Assembly: GCF_032118995.1 (NCBI RefSeq)
Contig: NC_092665.1
Coordinates: forward strand, 16,388,012-16,452,011
DNA: 64,000 nucleotides
Direction: 5' to 3'
From: Asterias amurensis
Lineage: Eukaryota > Echinodermata > Asteroidea > Forcipulatida > Asteriidae
Under the pieces are notes generated by a model. It searched no databases. It saw only the letters and a list, made by a program, of their open reading frames with translations, and was not told where the DNA came from. Position numbers and translations under genes: made by a program. Shown here one piece after another: positions 20,588 to 33,500 of this stretch (within the stretch, counting starts at the first letter, position 1; each line of letters starts with the position of its first letter).

Positions 20588-21584
20588 AGTTGATTATTAT
20601 AATGTTATGTAAACTCAAGTATAATTATGTCTGAGCCAATTCTGATGTTTTAATCACAGGGCCTAGTTTTATAAAGCAAGCAAAACATTTTGCCTTGCAA
20701 TCAAGTTAACAATAAAACAAAGTATACACTGGCAAGTCAATACATGGTAATTTTTGTCAGTAACATTATTTTGGTTAGCGAAAGGTTGCTGTTGGTTTAA
20801 AACTTTGTTTTAGTGAAGTTCTAGAATTTTGGCAGTGGAACACTCTCGCTGCACACAATGAAGTTTGTACTTATTGCATCATCTTATTGCTTAGCGTACT
20901 TTGAATGTTATTATTAAAATAATTGTTTTATTTAAATTATGGTTTTATTATGTGAGAAAAATAAAGAAATGTAAAGACGGGTGTCAAATAGAAGAATAAA
21001 ATGACGAGCACCATACCCATGTGCTTTGTGGGTCAATGGCCTACTGAAGTCTTTGTTTGTTGTTATGAACACATTATTGTTTATGTAGATATCATTCAGA
21101 TAATAGTAATCTTACTGGGGGCGGGGGGTTATAAAGAACTTTTTAGGGTGGTAATTTATCAAAATAATTGCAAACGTTTCAAGCTGACGAAGTCCGTCCC
21201 GCTTTACAATACAAGTTTGCCAAAGAAGTAGCCCCCCCCCCCCCCCGGCCCTATAGTTTACTAGAATGCGCCAGGTGGGGTTGGTTAAGGGGTGTTAGGC
21301 CTAATATCAAAAGAATAAAGCTGATGAAGTCCGTGTCACTATGGTTGCCAAAGAAGTATTTTGTTTACTAGACTGCGGGTGGGGGGGGGGTGCTGGTCAT
21401 TGATGGTCATTAGTCACCGACCTGCTACGCCGCTCTTAATAAATAATGCTTATTATTTGTATAGATAATGTTTATATTCTTATATTCTTATTATGTCGTC
21501 TTATAGGACACTTCCCACAAGGGCAAGAGTGATTGGTCAGAAGTTTCGCGGGCGCCGCCCAGAGCTTGACCTCTGTAAAAACAA

Positions 21585-22390
21585 GTCACAAGAGGGCGCC
21601 CCCATTATGCACCGTTAGAAAATCCACCACGGTACGGTGCTTTGATGATGATAGATCATGGATAGGGCTTTAGACCAAGGGTGTGGCAGGAGATTCTGTT
21701 CCCCCGGAGATTCACCACCCCCCCCCCCCTCCCCACCCCCCATAATAGCGAATTATGTACAAACTACTTCTGATAGCACCCTCTTTTTAATCCTCCTCCT
21801 CAGCCCACGTTAATGTTCTATGAGGGGACCGAATCTGCGGCGCCGACAGAATTCCCTGGGACGACAGGGGCACTTCCGACGCGCTTGGTGCTTGTTGTGT
21901 ATCCAACTTTCAACACAGTTAAAAAAAAGCAATTAAAAACTTACAAAGAAATATTTGGAGGATGTCTTCCTACCCACCCGAGCGGAAACCAATTCTCCCG
22001 ATTCTCTAGAGAAACTGTTTCTAGTGTGGTAGCACTACCCTCTTTTTATGACAGAAGCTGACTGCTAACTTCAACTCTTGATCGCTGCAAAAAAAACAAA
22101 AAGCCACAAGAGGGCGCCCCCATTATGGGCCGTTAGAAAATCCACCAAGTGCTGTGATGCAGATAGGGCAAGGGGTGTCAGTGGCGCGCGCTTGTACCAA
22201 AACTTTAGGAGGTAGTTCTACCTCCGTGCTTCAACTTAATGCGTTAACACAGTTTCTTAGATTAAAAACCTTACAAAGGGATGTTTGCAGGTTGTCGCCC
22301 TACCCACCTGAGCAGAAACAATCCTCTTACGGCGCTGGAGAAAAATGTGTGGTAGGGTAGGCCACCGCTAGCAGTACACCCTCTTATGAT
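21585..22390. repeat. Diverged tandem duplication of about 0.5 kb
   Basis: CACAAGAGGGCGCCCCCATT and GTTAGAAAATCCACCA occur at 21587-21630 and again at 22105-22150. A following block resembling CCTACCCACC(C/T)GAGC(G/A)GAAAC (in parts) occurs at about 21970 and 22300. No coding signal. Confidence 0.7.
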
Positions 22391-22467
22391 GAATAACTGA
22401 CTGCTGAAATGTAGTGTTTTTATAATTATTAAAATCCGGAGACAATTAATAAAGGCCGCACCTTGTT

Positions 22468-22852
22468 GGAAGGCACCAAAAACTAACCTCTACAGCGGTT
22501 CGGAACTTTTCGTGTGCTCTCGGACATTCCGGCACGGTTCGCGACGATCCCCCACGCAGCAGGTTTGGGGAGTTGTTTCATAAGAGTGGACTATAAACCA
22601 CTAGGACCTGGTTGTTAATGATTTCGTGTCTAAAAGATGCAAGTACTGCTTCAGACCTCTTTATTCAAGTACATTTGTAGCAGCAGGTTTGGGGAGTTGT
22701 TACATAAGAGTGGACTAACCACTAGAACCTGGTTGTTAATATTTTCATGTCGAAAAGATGCAAGCATATGCAAAATGACGTCATAAGGTCATTCTCGCTC
22801 GGGTATTCTCTGATGGGCCGAACCGCTGTGAAGTTTAGTATTTAGTGCCTTC
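22468..22852. mobile_element. Palindromic element with an internal direct duplication
   Basis: The left end AAGGCACCAAAAACTAACC...ACAGCGGTTCGG and right end CCGAACCGCTGT...TTAGTGCCTT are inverted repeats. Inside, a block of about 90 bp beginning GCAGCAGGTTTGGGGAGTTG occurs twice, at 22557 and 22680. No coding capacity. Confidence 0.65.
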
Positions 22853-24052
22853 CCACATGGTTAGGGGTTGCTCACTGGTACATAGTCATCTGCTGGCAGC
22901 TTTATTCACAATCCAAAGAAAACCGATCCGCCTCTCTATTTAATTAAAAATGGCTCCATGAGCCGGTCTCCTCACTGGCTTCATCCACCAAAATATTGGA
23001 TTTGACTCTATCATTGTTTACCAATGTGCCAAATTTTAGAGACCAACACAGAATAATAAGGACGCAACACACAGACCCCACCGTCTACAAACCCAGCTAA
23101 AATTCCATACAGAGCTAAAGATTGAAAATAAAATAGTTAATGTTTTGTATAAAATGTGTACAACTAGTTTAAATACCAGGAATGAAGACGATATTGAGAC
23201 TAAATTATTTAAAAGATAAAATAATCCCACTAAGTTATGCCTTTTTACATCCTTGCATAGTTATCAGTGCGACTACCGTTAAAGTACAATGGCGCCCTCT
23301 ATCGGTTAACGAAGTCATTCAACAAAACTGTCTATCACCCCCGTAACAAAAATGCCCATGGGTGCACAAAATTGTTTTTGTTAATGTTTTTGAGGGCTTT
23401 ATCTAAAAGCATTCATTTCGTACTCCAAAATAGAAGCAACAATCTATTCAGCTGATCTTAACATTATTTTTTGTGTAACTTGAACCATAACCGTAATCAA
23501 AATTTATTCAGTTTCTCCTAGTGTGGATTAAATAACTATTTTAAAAACAGTGTAAGAATAGTTTTTATGTTTAATTCAATTATTGCTTATAACATAGGGC
23601 TACCCTCCTCCCGCCTGATATCCATCTTTCATTCTTCAAACGACGCCCATTGGATCCCATACCCTCTATTTTTACACGCAAATAGGTTTCCACTAGAATC
23701 ATGTGATAATCTTCTACTAAAAAAAAAGAGTCAGACTGAGAAGACAGGAATATTGTTACGTAGTTGATACAACAGATCATATAAATGTTTTATTTAGGGG
23801 GGGGGGGGCTGAGGTCTAACGGATTGTTGTAGTATTGACTTAGTGTCTACTCGGAAGCAGTTATAATAGTGCCCATAACCATTGTGGCTCAGAACTGGTG
23901 AGCCTTACGACAAGTTCACTATCGGTTTATGATGCTCGTAGACCCAGAGACTTACTGAACCGTTAAACTCCTTTTGAATATATGCAGTTATTATTGACGA
24001 CCAAGGGCACTGCAGACTCTACTATCACGATCTTGTTTTTTCTATAACATGG

Positions 24053-24447
24053 TTTTAAAGGAACACGTTGCCTTGGATCGGACGAGTTGGTCAAAACAAA
24101 AGCGTTTGTAACCGTTTTTTATAAAATGCATATGGTTGGAAAGATGTTTTAAAAGTAGAATACAATGATCCACACAAGTTTGCCTCGAAATTGCGTGGTT
24201 TTCCTTCTACTGTGCGAACTAACATGGTCGGCCATTTATGGGAGTCAAAATTTTGACCCCCATAAATGGCCGACGTGTTAGTCGACAAGGTAAAAGGAAA
24301 ACCACGCAATTTCGAGGCATGTTTGTGTGGATCATTGTATTCTACTTTTACAACATCTTTCTACCCATATGCATTTTATAAAAAACGGTTACAAACGCTT
24401 TTCAAAGACCAACTCGACCGATCCAAGGCAACGTGTTCCTTTAAAAA
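24053..24447. mobile_element. Near-perfect 390-bp palindrome
   Basis: The left half starting TTAAAGGAACACGTTGCCTT is the inverse of the right half ending AAGGCAACGTGTTCCTTTAA, with high identity up to the centre at about 24252 (TTTTGACCCCCATAAATGGC). The TTTAAA-like flanks may be a target duplication. It is a foldback-type non-autonomous element. Open frames inside on both strands are mirror images of each other. Confidence 0.85.
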
Positions 24448-25687
24448 CTTGACAGTCAATATTTTTCTAAGGTGATCTGGTTTGGTAAAGATCTGCAATG
24501 CACAGATTGGTGATGAACACCAAAGGGGACCTTTCATCAGAACAATATATTATTATCCATCACGCTATGCATAATGTTTTGGTCTGCATGCTTCTTAACA
24601 TTAGAGATGGAATTAGGGATGGTTGATTATTTTACTCCAGTAAGCTAATTGACAGAAGCTGTGATTTGAGGGATGTCTAACGACGAAAGAGAGGTTGAAG
24701 TTCCAGCGGTAGCAGGAGAGCGAGCAGAACGCCGGGCAGAGGAACATGATAGCTCTGCATTGGAAAGGTATATAATGCCTCAGTACGGGGTGATTTAGGG
24801 TGAAACTGACGGGATGACTAATATTGATGGTAGTTGCTATTCTCTGCAAATATCGCGGCATCTTGTAGTATTGCAAGTAACGTGTCTGTTTGTAATTGTG
24901 TTAGAAAAAAACTCCCAGGTGCCTATACAGACTCTGGCTGCAATTTTTCTTACGGCATTTTTTAGGTCCGGTGATCATGCGGTTAATTTTTTTTATTTCT
25001 ACGTATTTCAAAATTTGATTTGTTTCACGTCCTTTCTTGAAAGAGGATGAACGAATTCAAGATAATTATGAAAGCGAAGCTTTCAATGATGCCCAGGTAT
25101 GAAGTGTGACGTCAGATGCTATATGCAGCCCCAAGAATAATTCTAAGTGTACGCTTCTGAACCCGCTCTAAAACATCAACTTGTTTTGCAGTCAAACCAG
25201 CGTTCCATACTGGAACGGCGTAACTCTAACAACATGCCCCATATAAATCTGTCAAAAGGTCAGCTGTGAAGAGGTTAAAAACCAATATTTTTTCTTCTTC
25301 TTTTTATGGAAAATATATTTTTTCAAAGTTGATTATTGGATTAAGAAGGGCTCAAATAGGCACTTGTGCCCAACTTTTAATAAATAGTGTATAATAATAG
25401 CAGAGAAGGTAACTTAAAAGTTGCTAGGTAATTTTTTTATGGTGACCCTACATTTTATGTTATTGACATTCAAATAGCCATCAGTTCTAAAAAATAAAAA
25501 TAAAATAAAAAATCCCTAGGCTATTGAAGTATTAGGGTTTTAATGGGAAACAATCTGCCAATCCCGAAAAATGAACAGTCAGCCACCAACAAAAAGTACA
25601 AATTAACCATGGTGTTATGGCCTTGAAAATCACTTTGAGGACTTTGAACTCAGGTTGAAGGCAGTGGCCATGTATGCTCTGGCTGAC

Positions 25688-26063
25688 CTAGCCTTGCTCA
25701 AGGCAGTCGCATTATTCGCTCCGAAAAGACGCAGCTGTAAACCCACCCGCCGTATACCCTGTGCATGGTGTGTGCGATCACACCGAATGACCCACCCGTA
25801 TAAACACTGTCACATCGCACGAATACTGTTCACACAAGTCATCGCACTCGTACACCACTAACCGCATGCGGAGGCCGTCACGGCCTCCGCATGCGGATAG
25901 TGTACGGGGGCATCGTGTCGTGCGATGTTACGCACAGTGAATACGGGTGGGTTTTACGCACAGTGAATACGGGTGGGTTTTACGCACAGTGAATACGGGT
26001 GGGTTTTTATACAGCGGCGGTCTTTTTTCGGAGTGAATAATTCGACTGCCTTGAGCAAGGCTA
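25688..26063. mobile_element. Palindromic element with a CG-rich central hairpin and three 26-bp repeats
   Basis: The outer arms TAGCCTTGCTCAAGGCAGTCG-like and CGACTGCCTTGAGCAAGGCTA-like pair over about 21 bp. The centre near 25862-25895 is a hairpin, CGCATGCGGAGGCC/GGCCTCCGCATGCG. The right arm carries TACGCACAGTGAATACGGGT followed by GGGTTT three times in tandem (about 25929-26006); the left arm has the matching sequence essentially once or twice in diverged form. Confidence 0.75.
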
Positions 26064-26599
26064 TGGCTGACCGCCAAAACCAACCAAGGAGGAAAAACAT
26101 ACAACAGCCGCGAGCTATTCTTCGTCACATGATGATGTCATGAGACCAGGGTCACCTGATAATAAACCGATTGTATTGCGCGGTGCCGTGTTTGCTCGCG
26201 TAAATTTGGAACTTGCGCGACAAAGCTAGAGTGCAGTATTTTGCCGACTTGCTTTCAGTAAAACCAATTTCTAGGGATGTTGTAAAAGGTTAAACACGAA
26301 CTTAGTTCTTAATTTCATGTGACAATGCGCTAGAAAATGGACTGGAAAATTAAACAATTCAAGTGATAGCCATCAGTAGCTTGCGCGCGCAAATCAAATA
26401 CACGTACGCACTGCCAATTATCAACCTCGTTCGTATGGTTAGTAAATCGTCGAACACATAGCGCTAGGAATAGCTTGGCAAATTAAAAACACCCTTGGGG
26501 TCGAGCTTGTTTTAAGGTCACGTAAGGGTGACACAGGCGGTGTGTGGTCTGACAAAATTCGTCCCTGAATTATTTGACGTTCGTTGAGTTGAGATGACA

Positions 26600-26684
26600 A
26601 TGTCAAGAATTGATTTCTGTGACTGTTTCCGATAATAATGAGTAGCATAAACGAAAGTGAAAGCAAAGGAGGAAACAGTAAAAG
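26600..26684 (+). other. Putative 5' UTR exon of SLC12A9
   Basis: A strong donor (AAAAG then GTAAGG) at 26685 lies 0.8 kb before the first coding exon. That exon has its own acceptor and 5' UTR sequence before the ATG, so an upstream noncoding exon is needed. The left boundary is unknown. Confidence 0.35.
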
Positions 26685-27528
26685 GTAAGGGTTAATTTAT
26701 GTATGCCAGCCTTCGGCCCCCTACTCAAAAATCTCAATCGACATACGGTCTTCCTTGCATATTGGCCATGCCCTTGGAGTTGGTTTTACCTGTATCGTTA
26801 TTCTTTTGGGTTTACAACTTTTTTAATGATATGAAATTGTTAAGCTGGCATGTTGTGTGTTGACTTTAGTTTGGGAGTTCATGGTAGTTAAAACACGAAT
26901 ATTTACATCACACTTTTCCATTATTTACACACATTGTCATTACTTAAAAAATACTACACTACAGACTGCAAACAAAGTGTGGACTGAGTCAGCTTTCTTC
27001 AAGTTCAAAGTTTCATTCATTCAACAACACAGCCATTCGCCTAAATCGAGTTTCTGTTTCATCATCATAATTATTTATTATTGAAAACAACACATGGCGA
27101 TTGATACTACTTGGTCTTGGACAAATATTAACTAGAATTAGAAAGACTAAGAGCATCATTCTGAACATGAATAAAAATAATTCAACGCAGATTCAAACGA
27201 CATGCAGCAGTCACTCGAGTTCAAGCTCTCTCGAAAGGTACACACAGGGCCAGGCCACTTTTTTCGCCCTAAATTTAGCTTTGGTCAGTTGAATAATTTG
27301 ATTACATCAATCTCCATTTTTATAAGCTTTTATCCCAGCATATGGAACCACAGTCAAGTGGGTTTCAGTTGGGATTAAGATTCTCGTTCTTCATCTGTTC
27401 ATTGATTCTCTGACTAGAGGTACGGTCATTCCAACTATTTTCAACCTACATTCTCAAACAGCCTTAACAATGTTCCTCTCCCCTTTTTCCATTTTAGGCT
27501 GACGCTGTGGTTAAAAAAAGAAACAGAC

Positions 27529-30500
27529 ATGCAGCGAGCCGGCATGAATGAAAAATCACCACTCCTAAGGTATCGATTGGACAGCCAAGATCACAGCATC
27601 GAGGTACCGGACAATGATGGCAGCCATGAAGTTCATGGCGCTGGATCTACTCGTCATCTAACAACATTCTTCGGCGTTTTTGTGCCATGTGTGCTATCCA
27701 TGTTCAGCGTAATCTTGTTTTTGAGAGTCGGTAAGTGGCATGTCTTAGTATTTTTTAGAAATAAAACATCTGTCCCCTTATAAATGTTGGAGTATTAGTT
27801 TGGTAGTCAAAAAATTTACAATTCTGAAAGCAACAAGAATTAAGAAATATTACAATTTTTTTTTTTTTTTTAGAGTGTATTTTTTATTTTTTATTTTTTT
27901 TGAGTTTCATTTACCCTTCACTATTTGTGATAAACACCTGTAGCTTACTCAGTCCGTCTCTGGTTGAAAAAAATCCCAAAACCACGATGGGATTCCATGG
28001 TTTGCCCTTTCATTGACTGGCCAGCAGGACAAGGGCCCAACTTCATGGCTCTTCTTATACTGTAAGCAAAGAATTGGTGCTTACTGAAGCAGGGAATTCC
28101 GCGCTTACATGAAAGCATATTTCACAGGTTAACAGTGAATGTTTGATTTGGCTTACAATTACGTTCTCCGCTAACATAGCTAGTGCAGAAATTTGGCACC
28201 TGCCCTGTAAGCAAAGATTGGTGATTGGATCGTAAGCACAGACATTGACAGTAAGCAGAACCATGAAATTGGACGCAGCTGGCTTGTCATTTTGCTACTC
28301 CATCAGCTTTATAGTTCATAATTCCTATTAGCGATACTTTTAAAACGTTAAACGTCTGTCTCTCTCAGGTTACGCTATCGGTGAGAGCGGCTTGTTACAG
28401 TCTCTGGGTATGTTTGCTTTGGGTTATTTCATCGTCTTGCTCACTGTTCTCTCCATCTGTGCAATTTCCACCAACGGAGCCATCGAAGGAGGAGGAGCAT
28501 ACTGTATCCTTTAAGGCACTGAAGATTTCTCAGAATTTGTCTTTAATTCTCCTTAAAAAGTCTTTAACTGTTCTTCAGGAAGTAAATCACTTCACCAAAG
28601 GGAGAAAGAAATAACCCATATTATTTGTGTCCAAACCTGTAGTTTTGTATTTCAGTGCACATACAGTGTAGTTTCCCAAAGGATGTTTCTGTGAATTGCA
28701 ACTCAGGTTCACTACACTACACTAATACACTGTGTAGTGTAGAAAAAAATGAGTTGCGATTTCCTTTGGGAAACTTTCATTAGTTTGCAAGAGGGAATTT
28801 CCTGTCATTGGAGTCGAGAATCCATTTTTGTAGTGCTATTTTGGGCTAAGAATTCACATGCAGCGATTCTGATTGGTATCCTGCTAATAGTTGCTAAGCA
28901 CAGAACTTGTAAACAAAGTTGTCTGCAAGCAGCTGTATGTAATGGGCCCAGATTGTGAACAATGCAACCTGTATCACATGATGATGTAAACAATACCATG
29001 ATCCTGATCGACCTTTGACCCAATCACCACTACTGGTATAAAGATAAGAGATCAGAGTTTGTTCTCTGAGCTAGCCGCTACCAAAGTCCGTCCTACTTGA
29101 GATAATTTTCATCGATCGGTCATAAATTATCATGTAAACAATTATTCAACAGGTACCAGTCTGAAAATTCGGTATTTAGTTGCTAAGGATTAAGGCAGGA
29201 AGCAAGACTCTTTATGCAACCTGTATTTAAACGACCTTTTTGATTCAGACATTGCATTGATTATTTATTCTTCAATTCAAGTGATTGTTGTTGTCCATGA
29301 ACTCAGAAGTCGGGTTCTTATCTGGGGTTATAAGCTTATGTTGATAAAAACCTTAAAAAATAAATAAAATGAAAATGACACACAATGGCTTCCAATCAAA
29401 CCCACATTGACCCACTTTCTAACCTTTCATGCATTGCCAAACTTTTCTTGCTGAAGTGAGATAAAAAAGAGAACAATTCAATTTAATGTAAAAATCTTCC
29501 TTGAAACTGTTTCCTTGTATTTTGAACAGCCATAGAAATATATCAGGGGAAAAACAATTTTTATGGACTTAATTTTACCCGGTTCCAACTTATTGTAAAT
29601 CTTGAAATAAGATACATTTAAAAAAAGGTCAACTGTGTTTTTGTTTTGTTACGCAGATTCTTTTCTTCAGTTATTGCCAGTATCTAAACCCTTACCTAAA
29701 AAAAAAAGTCAGATGCATATTTTTTTGGTGGAAATTATTTCTTTGTACCGAATATTGACCTTAATTTGAGTTCATCAGTTATGATCAGCAGAGCTTTAGG
29801 ACCAGAATTCGGAGGAAGTATTGGATTCATGTTCTTCATCGCTAACGTATTCTCCTCAGCGCTTTATTGCATCGGCTTTGTAGAGGCTATTATTGATAAC
29901 TTTGGAACTGGAGGTAAGATTTTAGGTCAGAAGTTTCTGCAAAGCTAACTGGAAAAATAGTAATTATTAATTATAAATTGGGATGATGTCCTGACTTCTT
30001 AAGGATGTGGCTACCTGATTGTCAGACTGCATCAAGCTTGGATCTTTAATTCAAGTGTCATGGCAATCCACAATCTGTTTGATTAGAATACCAGTCAACT
30101 AGGATCTGGTGCTCTAGACTGGTCATCATGGAGACGCCGAGTTTCAGATTATTTTGTCTGGCACCTTGTATTTGCTTCTAAACCAAAGACTTTGATTTAC
30201 GTTGATTTTGTTTTCACAGGAGCACTTCTCATTCACGGACAGAGCGGACTTCCTATCGACTATTGGTGGACACTTTTGTACTCCTCTATCGTCCTCTTCT
30301 TCTGTCTCAGCGTCTGCCTCATCGGAGCCGGGATGTTTGCCCGTACCTCCTTCCTCATCTTCTTGGTTGTCATGGCAACACTCGTAACGGTGATTGTGAG
30401 TTTCTTCACCAAGCCAGCAGGGGATATGCCGATCCCGCACAACAACCCGATCCATAATGTGACGCATAACGCTTCGTATACCGGCTTCAACTTGACTACG

Positions 30501-33500
30501 CTAAAGAGCAATCTGTACGGTGAGTATGCCAATACTTTAAGGATTTAAATGCGACACCACTAGTCTCGGTTTATAGATGTTATGGTACATGACGTCGTCA
30601 GAGGTGAGAGCTATGTATTGAGAGAGTTGTGACAAAGAGGGACCAGTTTTCTTTGATGATGTGGTAGCTGGAGGCCATTTTTGGACCAGTTGCCTTACAA
30701 CCAAATTGGCAGAGTAGTCTGGCGCCTTTTATACACACATGTGTTTTTTGGACACAAAGTGACTTCTAATTGCAAGTTCCCATAACTCTCTCAATCAGGC
30801 TCTGGATTTTGTTTGTGGAGGATGCCAACTCAGATTACCATCTCATATAAACATTTCACTTTCTCTTTCAGTTTCCCCAGAGGACATTATCCCTGACTAT
30901 ACGACAGGCAAGGACGTGAATTTCCTTGTAGTGTTTGCCGTGTTGTTCAATGGATGCACAGGAATCATGGCTGGAGCCAATATGTCGGGTCAGTAAAGCC
31001 GATTGTGCCCCTGATAGTTTTGAAAAAGTTAGAGTTAAGTTTTTTTTGTCCTGAATTTACAGATGCTTCTGTCATGTCTGTAGATGTTTGACCAGCTGGG
31101 GGCCAATTTCATAAAGCCTGTAAACACACATACTTGCTAAGCACAGAATAGTACTGCTGAGCAGAAACACTTTACCAGCCAAAATTACATTAAGTTTTCA
31201 TTGTTGTGGCTTATTTTTTGCTTAGCCCTTATGAAATTAGGCCCAGGTCTTACCCCTGGAGTGCTTTGTGGTGTTGCACGTCCATTCAGTCAAGGGTATT
31301 GGACTCAAGTTCTGATCGCTTATTTATCAGAAAATGAGTTCATGTTTCTCAAATTTCTTAGGGTTGGTGTCTGTTCTTGTATGCTGCAGTTGACCGTCAG
31401 AGATGTAGTTAGTACCTTGTTTGAGTGGATTTGGCGTTAAAATGGCGTGACAGTTTTTGCCATTTTTTCAAGTTGACACTCAGCTGGAACTTTCTCTAGT
31501 GATTTTAATACATTATTATCATAATTATGTTGACAAAAAAATCAGCATTTTGTTGACAAAAAATCTGTTGAAATGTTTATAGGTGAGTTGAAGAACCCAG
31601 GTAGAGCGATCCCGAGAGGTACTCTAGGAGCTTGTCTCTTTACTGGATTGATTTACGCCGTAGTAGCGTTCCTCGTTAGCGCAACCTGCTCAAGGTAAGA
31701 CTAAGATTCGCCCATCTCTAGATTTTTCTTGTTGTTCTTCTTGTTGTTGTTCTGCTTTTTTATGACAGTAGTTCATTCTGATTGAAATGTTTAAGGTATC
31801 GTAAAGAATTGGTAAGGATAAACAACATAATTGCTTAATTTCAATCTGAAAGCCTACTTATTTGGAAGTTCATACCACAAAAAAAAAAATAATAATATAA
31901 TTCTACTAAAAATATATAATTTTTGAGAAAACTAGGTGAAAACCTGACCCAAAAAACCGCAACAGCTGATTTTGGTTGTTAATAATTTAATAATAATAAT
32001 AATTAAAACTTATAAAGCGCCATCTATCTAAGACTAAACTTATTCCGAGGCGCAACCGAAACTAAGGGTAATTGTTTCCAAACTAAGTTTCCTTGTTTAA
32101 AATTCTGCATTGTGTTTCACTTTTTTTTTGGAAAGAAAGTTTGTTGGCTAAAGTTCTCCTTAACTCTTGTTCATATTCAGAGAACTTCTACAGAATTCTT
32201 ACGGCTTTCTGCAGCAGATTAATATCTTTCCACCGGGTGTGGTAGTCGGAATCCTAGTAGTCTCTTTATCAGCCGCTCTTACGACTCTCATTGGAGCATC
32301 TCGAGTCCTCCAAGCCATCGCTAAGGATGCTGTATTCGGTAAGTTCATTAAAGACCCTGGACACTATTAGTAATTGTCAAAGATCAGTCTTCTCACTTGG
32401 TGGATCTCAAATTATGCATTTTGGGATATTTGTTGACAGCTGCTCAGCAAGAGGATTTGGTGTTAATAACAACTTCCTCTGAGTTGACTAAAACATAATA
32501 TTTACAGGTTCTATATGGTGGAACAACTGTGTAAAAGGTGGGGGTCGGCCTATTGGTATCTTTCCTTGCCTTCCACCTCTAGGACCCTGGTCGAATCTTA
32601 CCGGGGGCACTATGTGGATTGAGTTTTCAATCCCTACCTGACTGCTTGGGTTTCCCCCTGGAATAGTTCTCCCACATCTGAAACAAACATCTAAAACTGA
32701 AACAAAAATCGCTGTGATAAATTTTGTTAATGATTACTGATTAGTATTTGACAGTATGATCAACTAAAAAAAAATTACCAACTATTTTCTTTTCTGACGT
32801 TCTCGTTTTTCAAGGTGTTATTCTTCTGCCAGTACACAAAGGAATCACAAAGGATGGTAATCCTATTGTTGCAGTTCTTGTCTCTTGGTTTCTTGTCCAG
32901 GTTTGTAAAACCAACGCACAGTATTGTTTTTAACAAATTAATAGTATGAACTATTTTTAAATAACTTGGGTATTTGGTATTGCTGTAACACCATGTATGT
33001 ATCTACTTGCTTGGTAGTTGTGATTATAACCTCATCTGAAGAATACTTAAATAGTTACAAATATTTTGTGATAATTTATCTTTCCTAAACAGCTTGTTCT
33101 ATTGATGGGATCATTGAACACCATCGCTCCCTTGGTCACCGTTTTCTTCTTGCTGTCTTACACGGCCACCAACTTGGCTTGTATGGCCATGCATGTTGCA
33201 TCAGCCCCGAACTTTAGGTAAAGTGGTTTGTAAAAAAAAATTATTCTGATATTTTGATAGTTAAAAGTATTCTCTACTCAATTAGGGTTAGCTTTAAGGG
33301 GTTTATATACCCTTTATAGATTAAGTTTTTGCCGGTGGCATAATTGCTACCCACTGGCAGGGCTCACTGTGAGGGAAGATGTATGTATGTAGGGAGTAAA
33401 CTAGGTCATTAACGGGCTTTAAACTACAATGTACTGTGAATGAGGACGTATGTACATCCAAACCTTGATCCTTAACCAGAGCAAACCTAGACCATAAACC

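Larger units (their letters stand above)
12380..20610 (+). ncRNA. Proposed spliced long noncoding RNA locus
   Basis: A chain of exon-like segments on the plus strand, judged by splice sites: a 5' exon ending at 12448 (CACAG then GTAAGG), 12858-13228, 13620-13697, one ending at 15509 (GTGAGT), micro-exons 16089-16117, 16220-16268 and 16371-16418, then 16510-16595, a segment from 17150, 17925-18091, and one starting at 18841. AATAAA occurs at 20582. The 5' exon has an ATG at 12380 (MEGSVKLRPEPTEHIQPPAS), but joining it to 12858 meets a stop on the second codon, and no long frame crosses later exons. This fits a noncoding transcript or several overlapping ones, not a protein gene. It holds many internal duplications, described separately. 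Whether it is one transcript is inference. An old degraded gene or a cluster of repeats is the alternative. Confidence 0.4.
20611..26560. other. Gene-poor, repeat-rich interval
   Basis: I find no supported exon or RNA gene between the noncoding locus and the SLC12A9 promoter region. It contains G-runs and C-runs (21229-21247, 23799-23810), a local duplication (21590-22390) and three palindromic elements listed separately. Confidence 0.5.

Noticed and set aside
24091-24475. Mirror-image frames of about 70 codons on both strands
   Set aside because: Both come from the two arms of the 390-bp palindrome.
30144-30467. Minus-strand 107-codon frame
   Set aside because: Shadow of SLC12A9 exon 4 (30220-30519), which matches the family on the plus strand.
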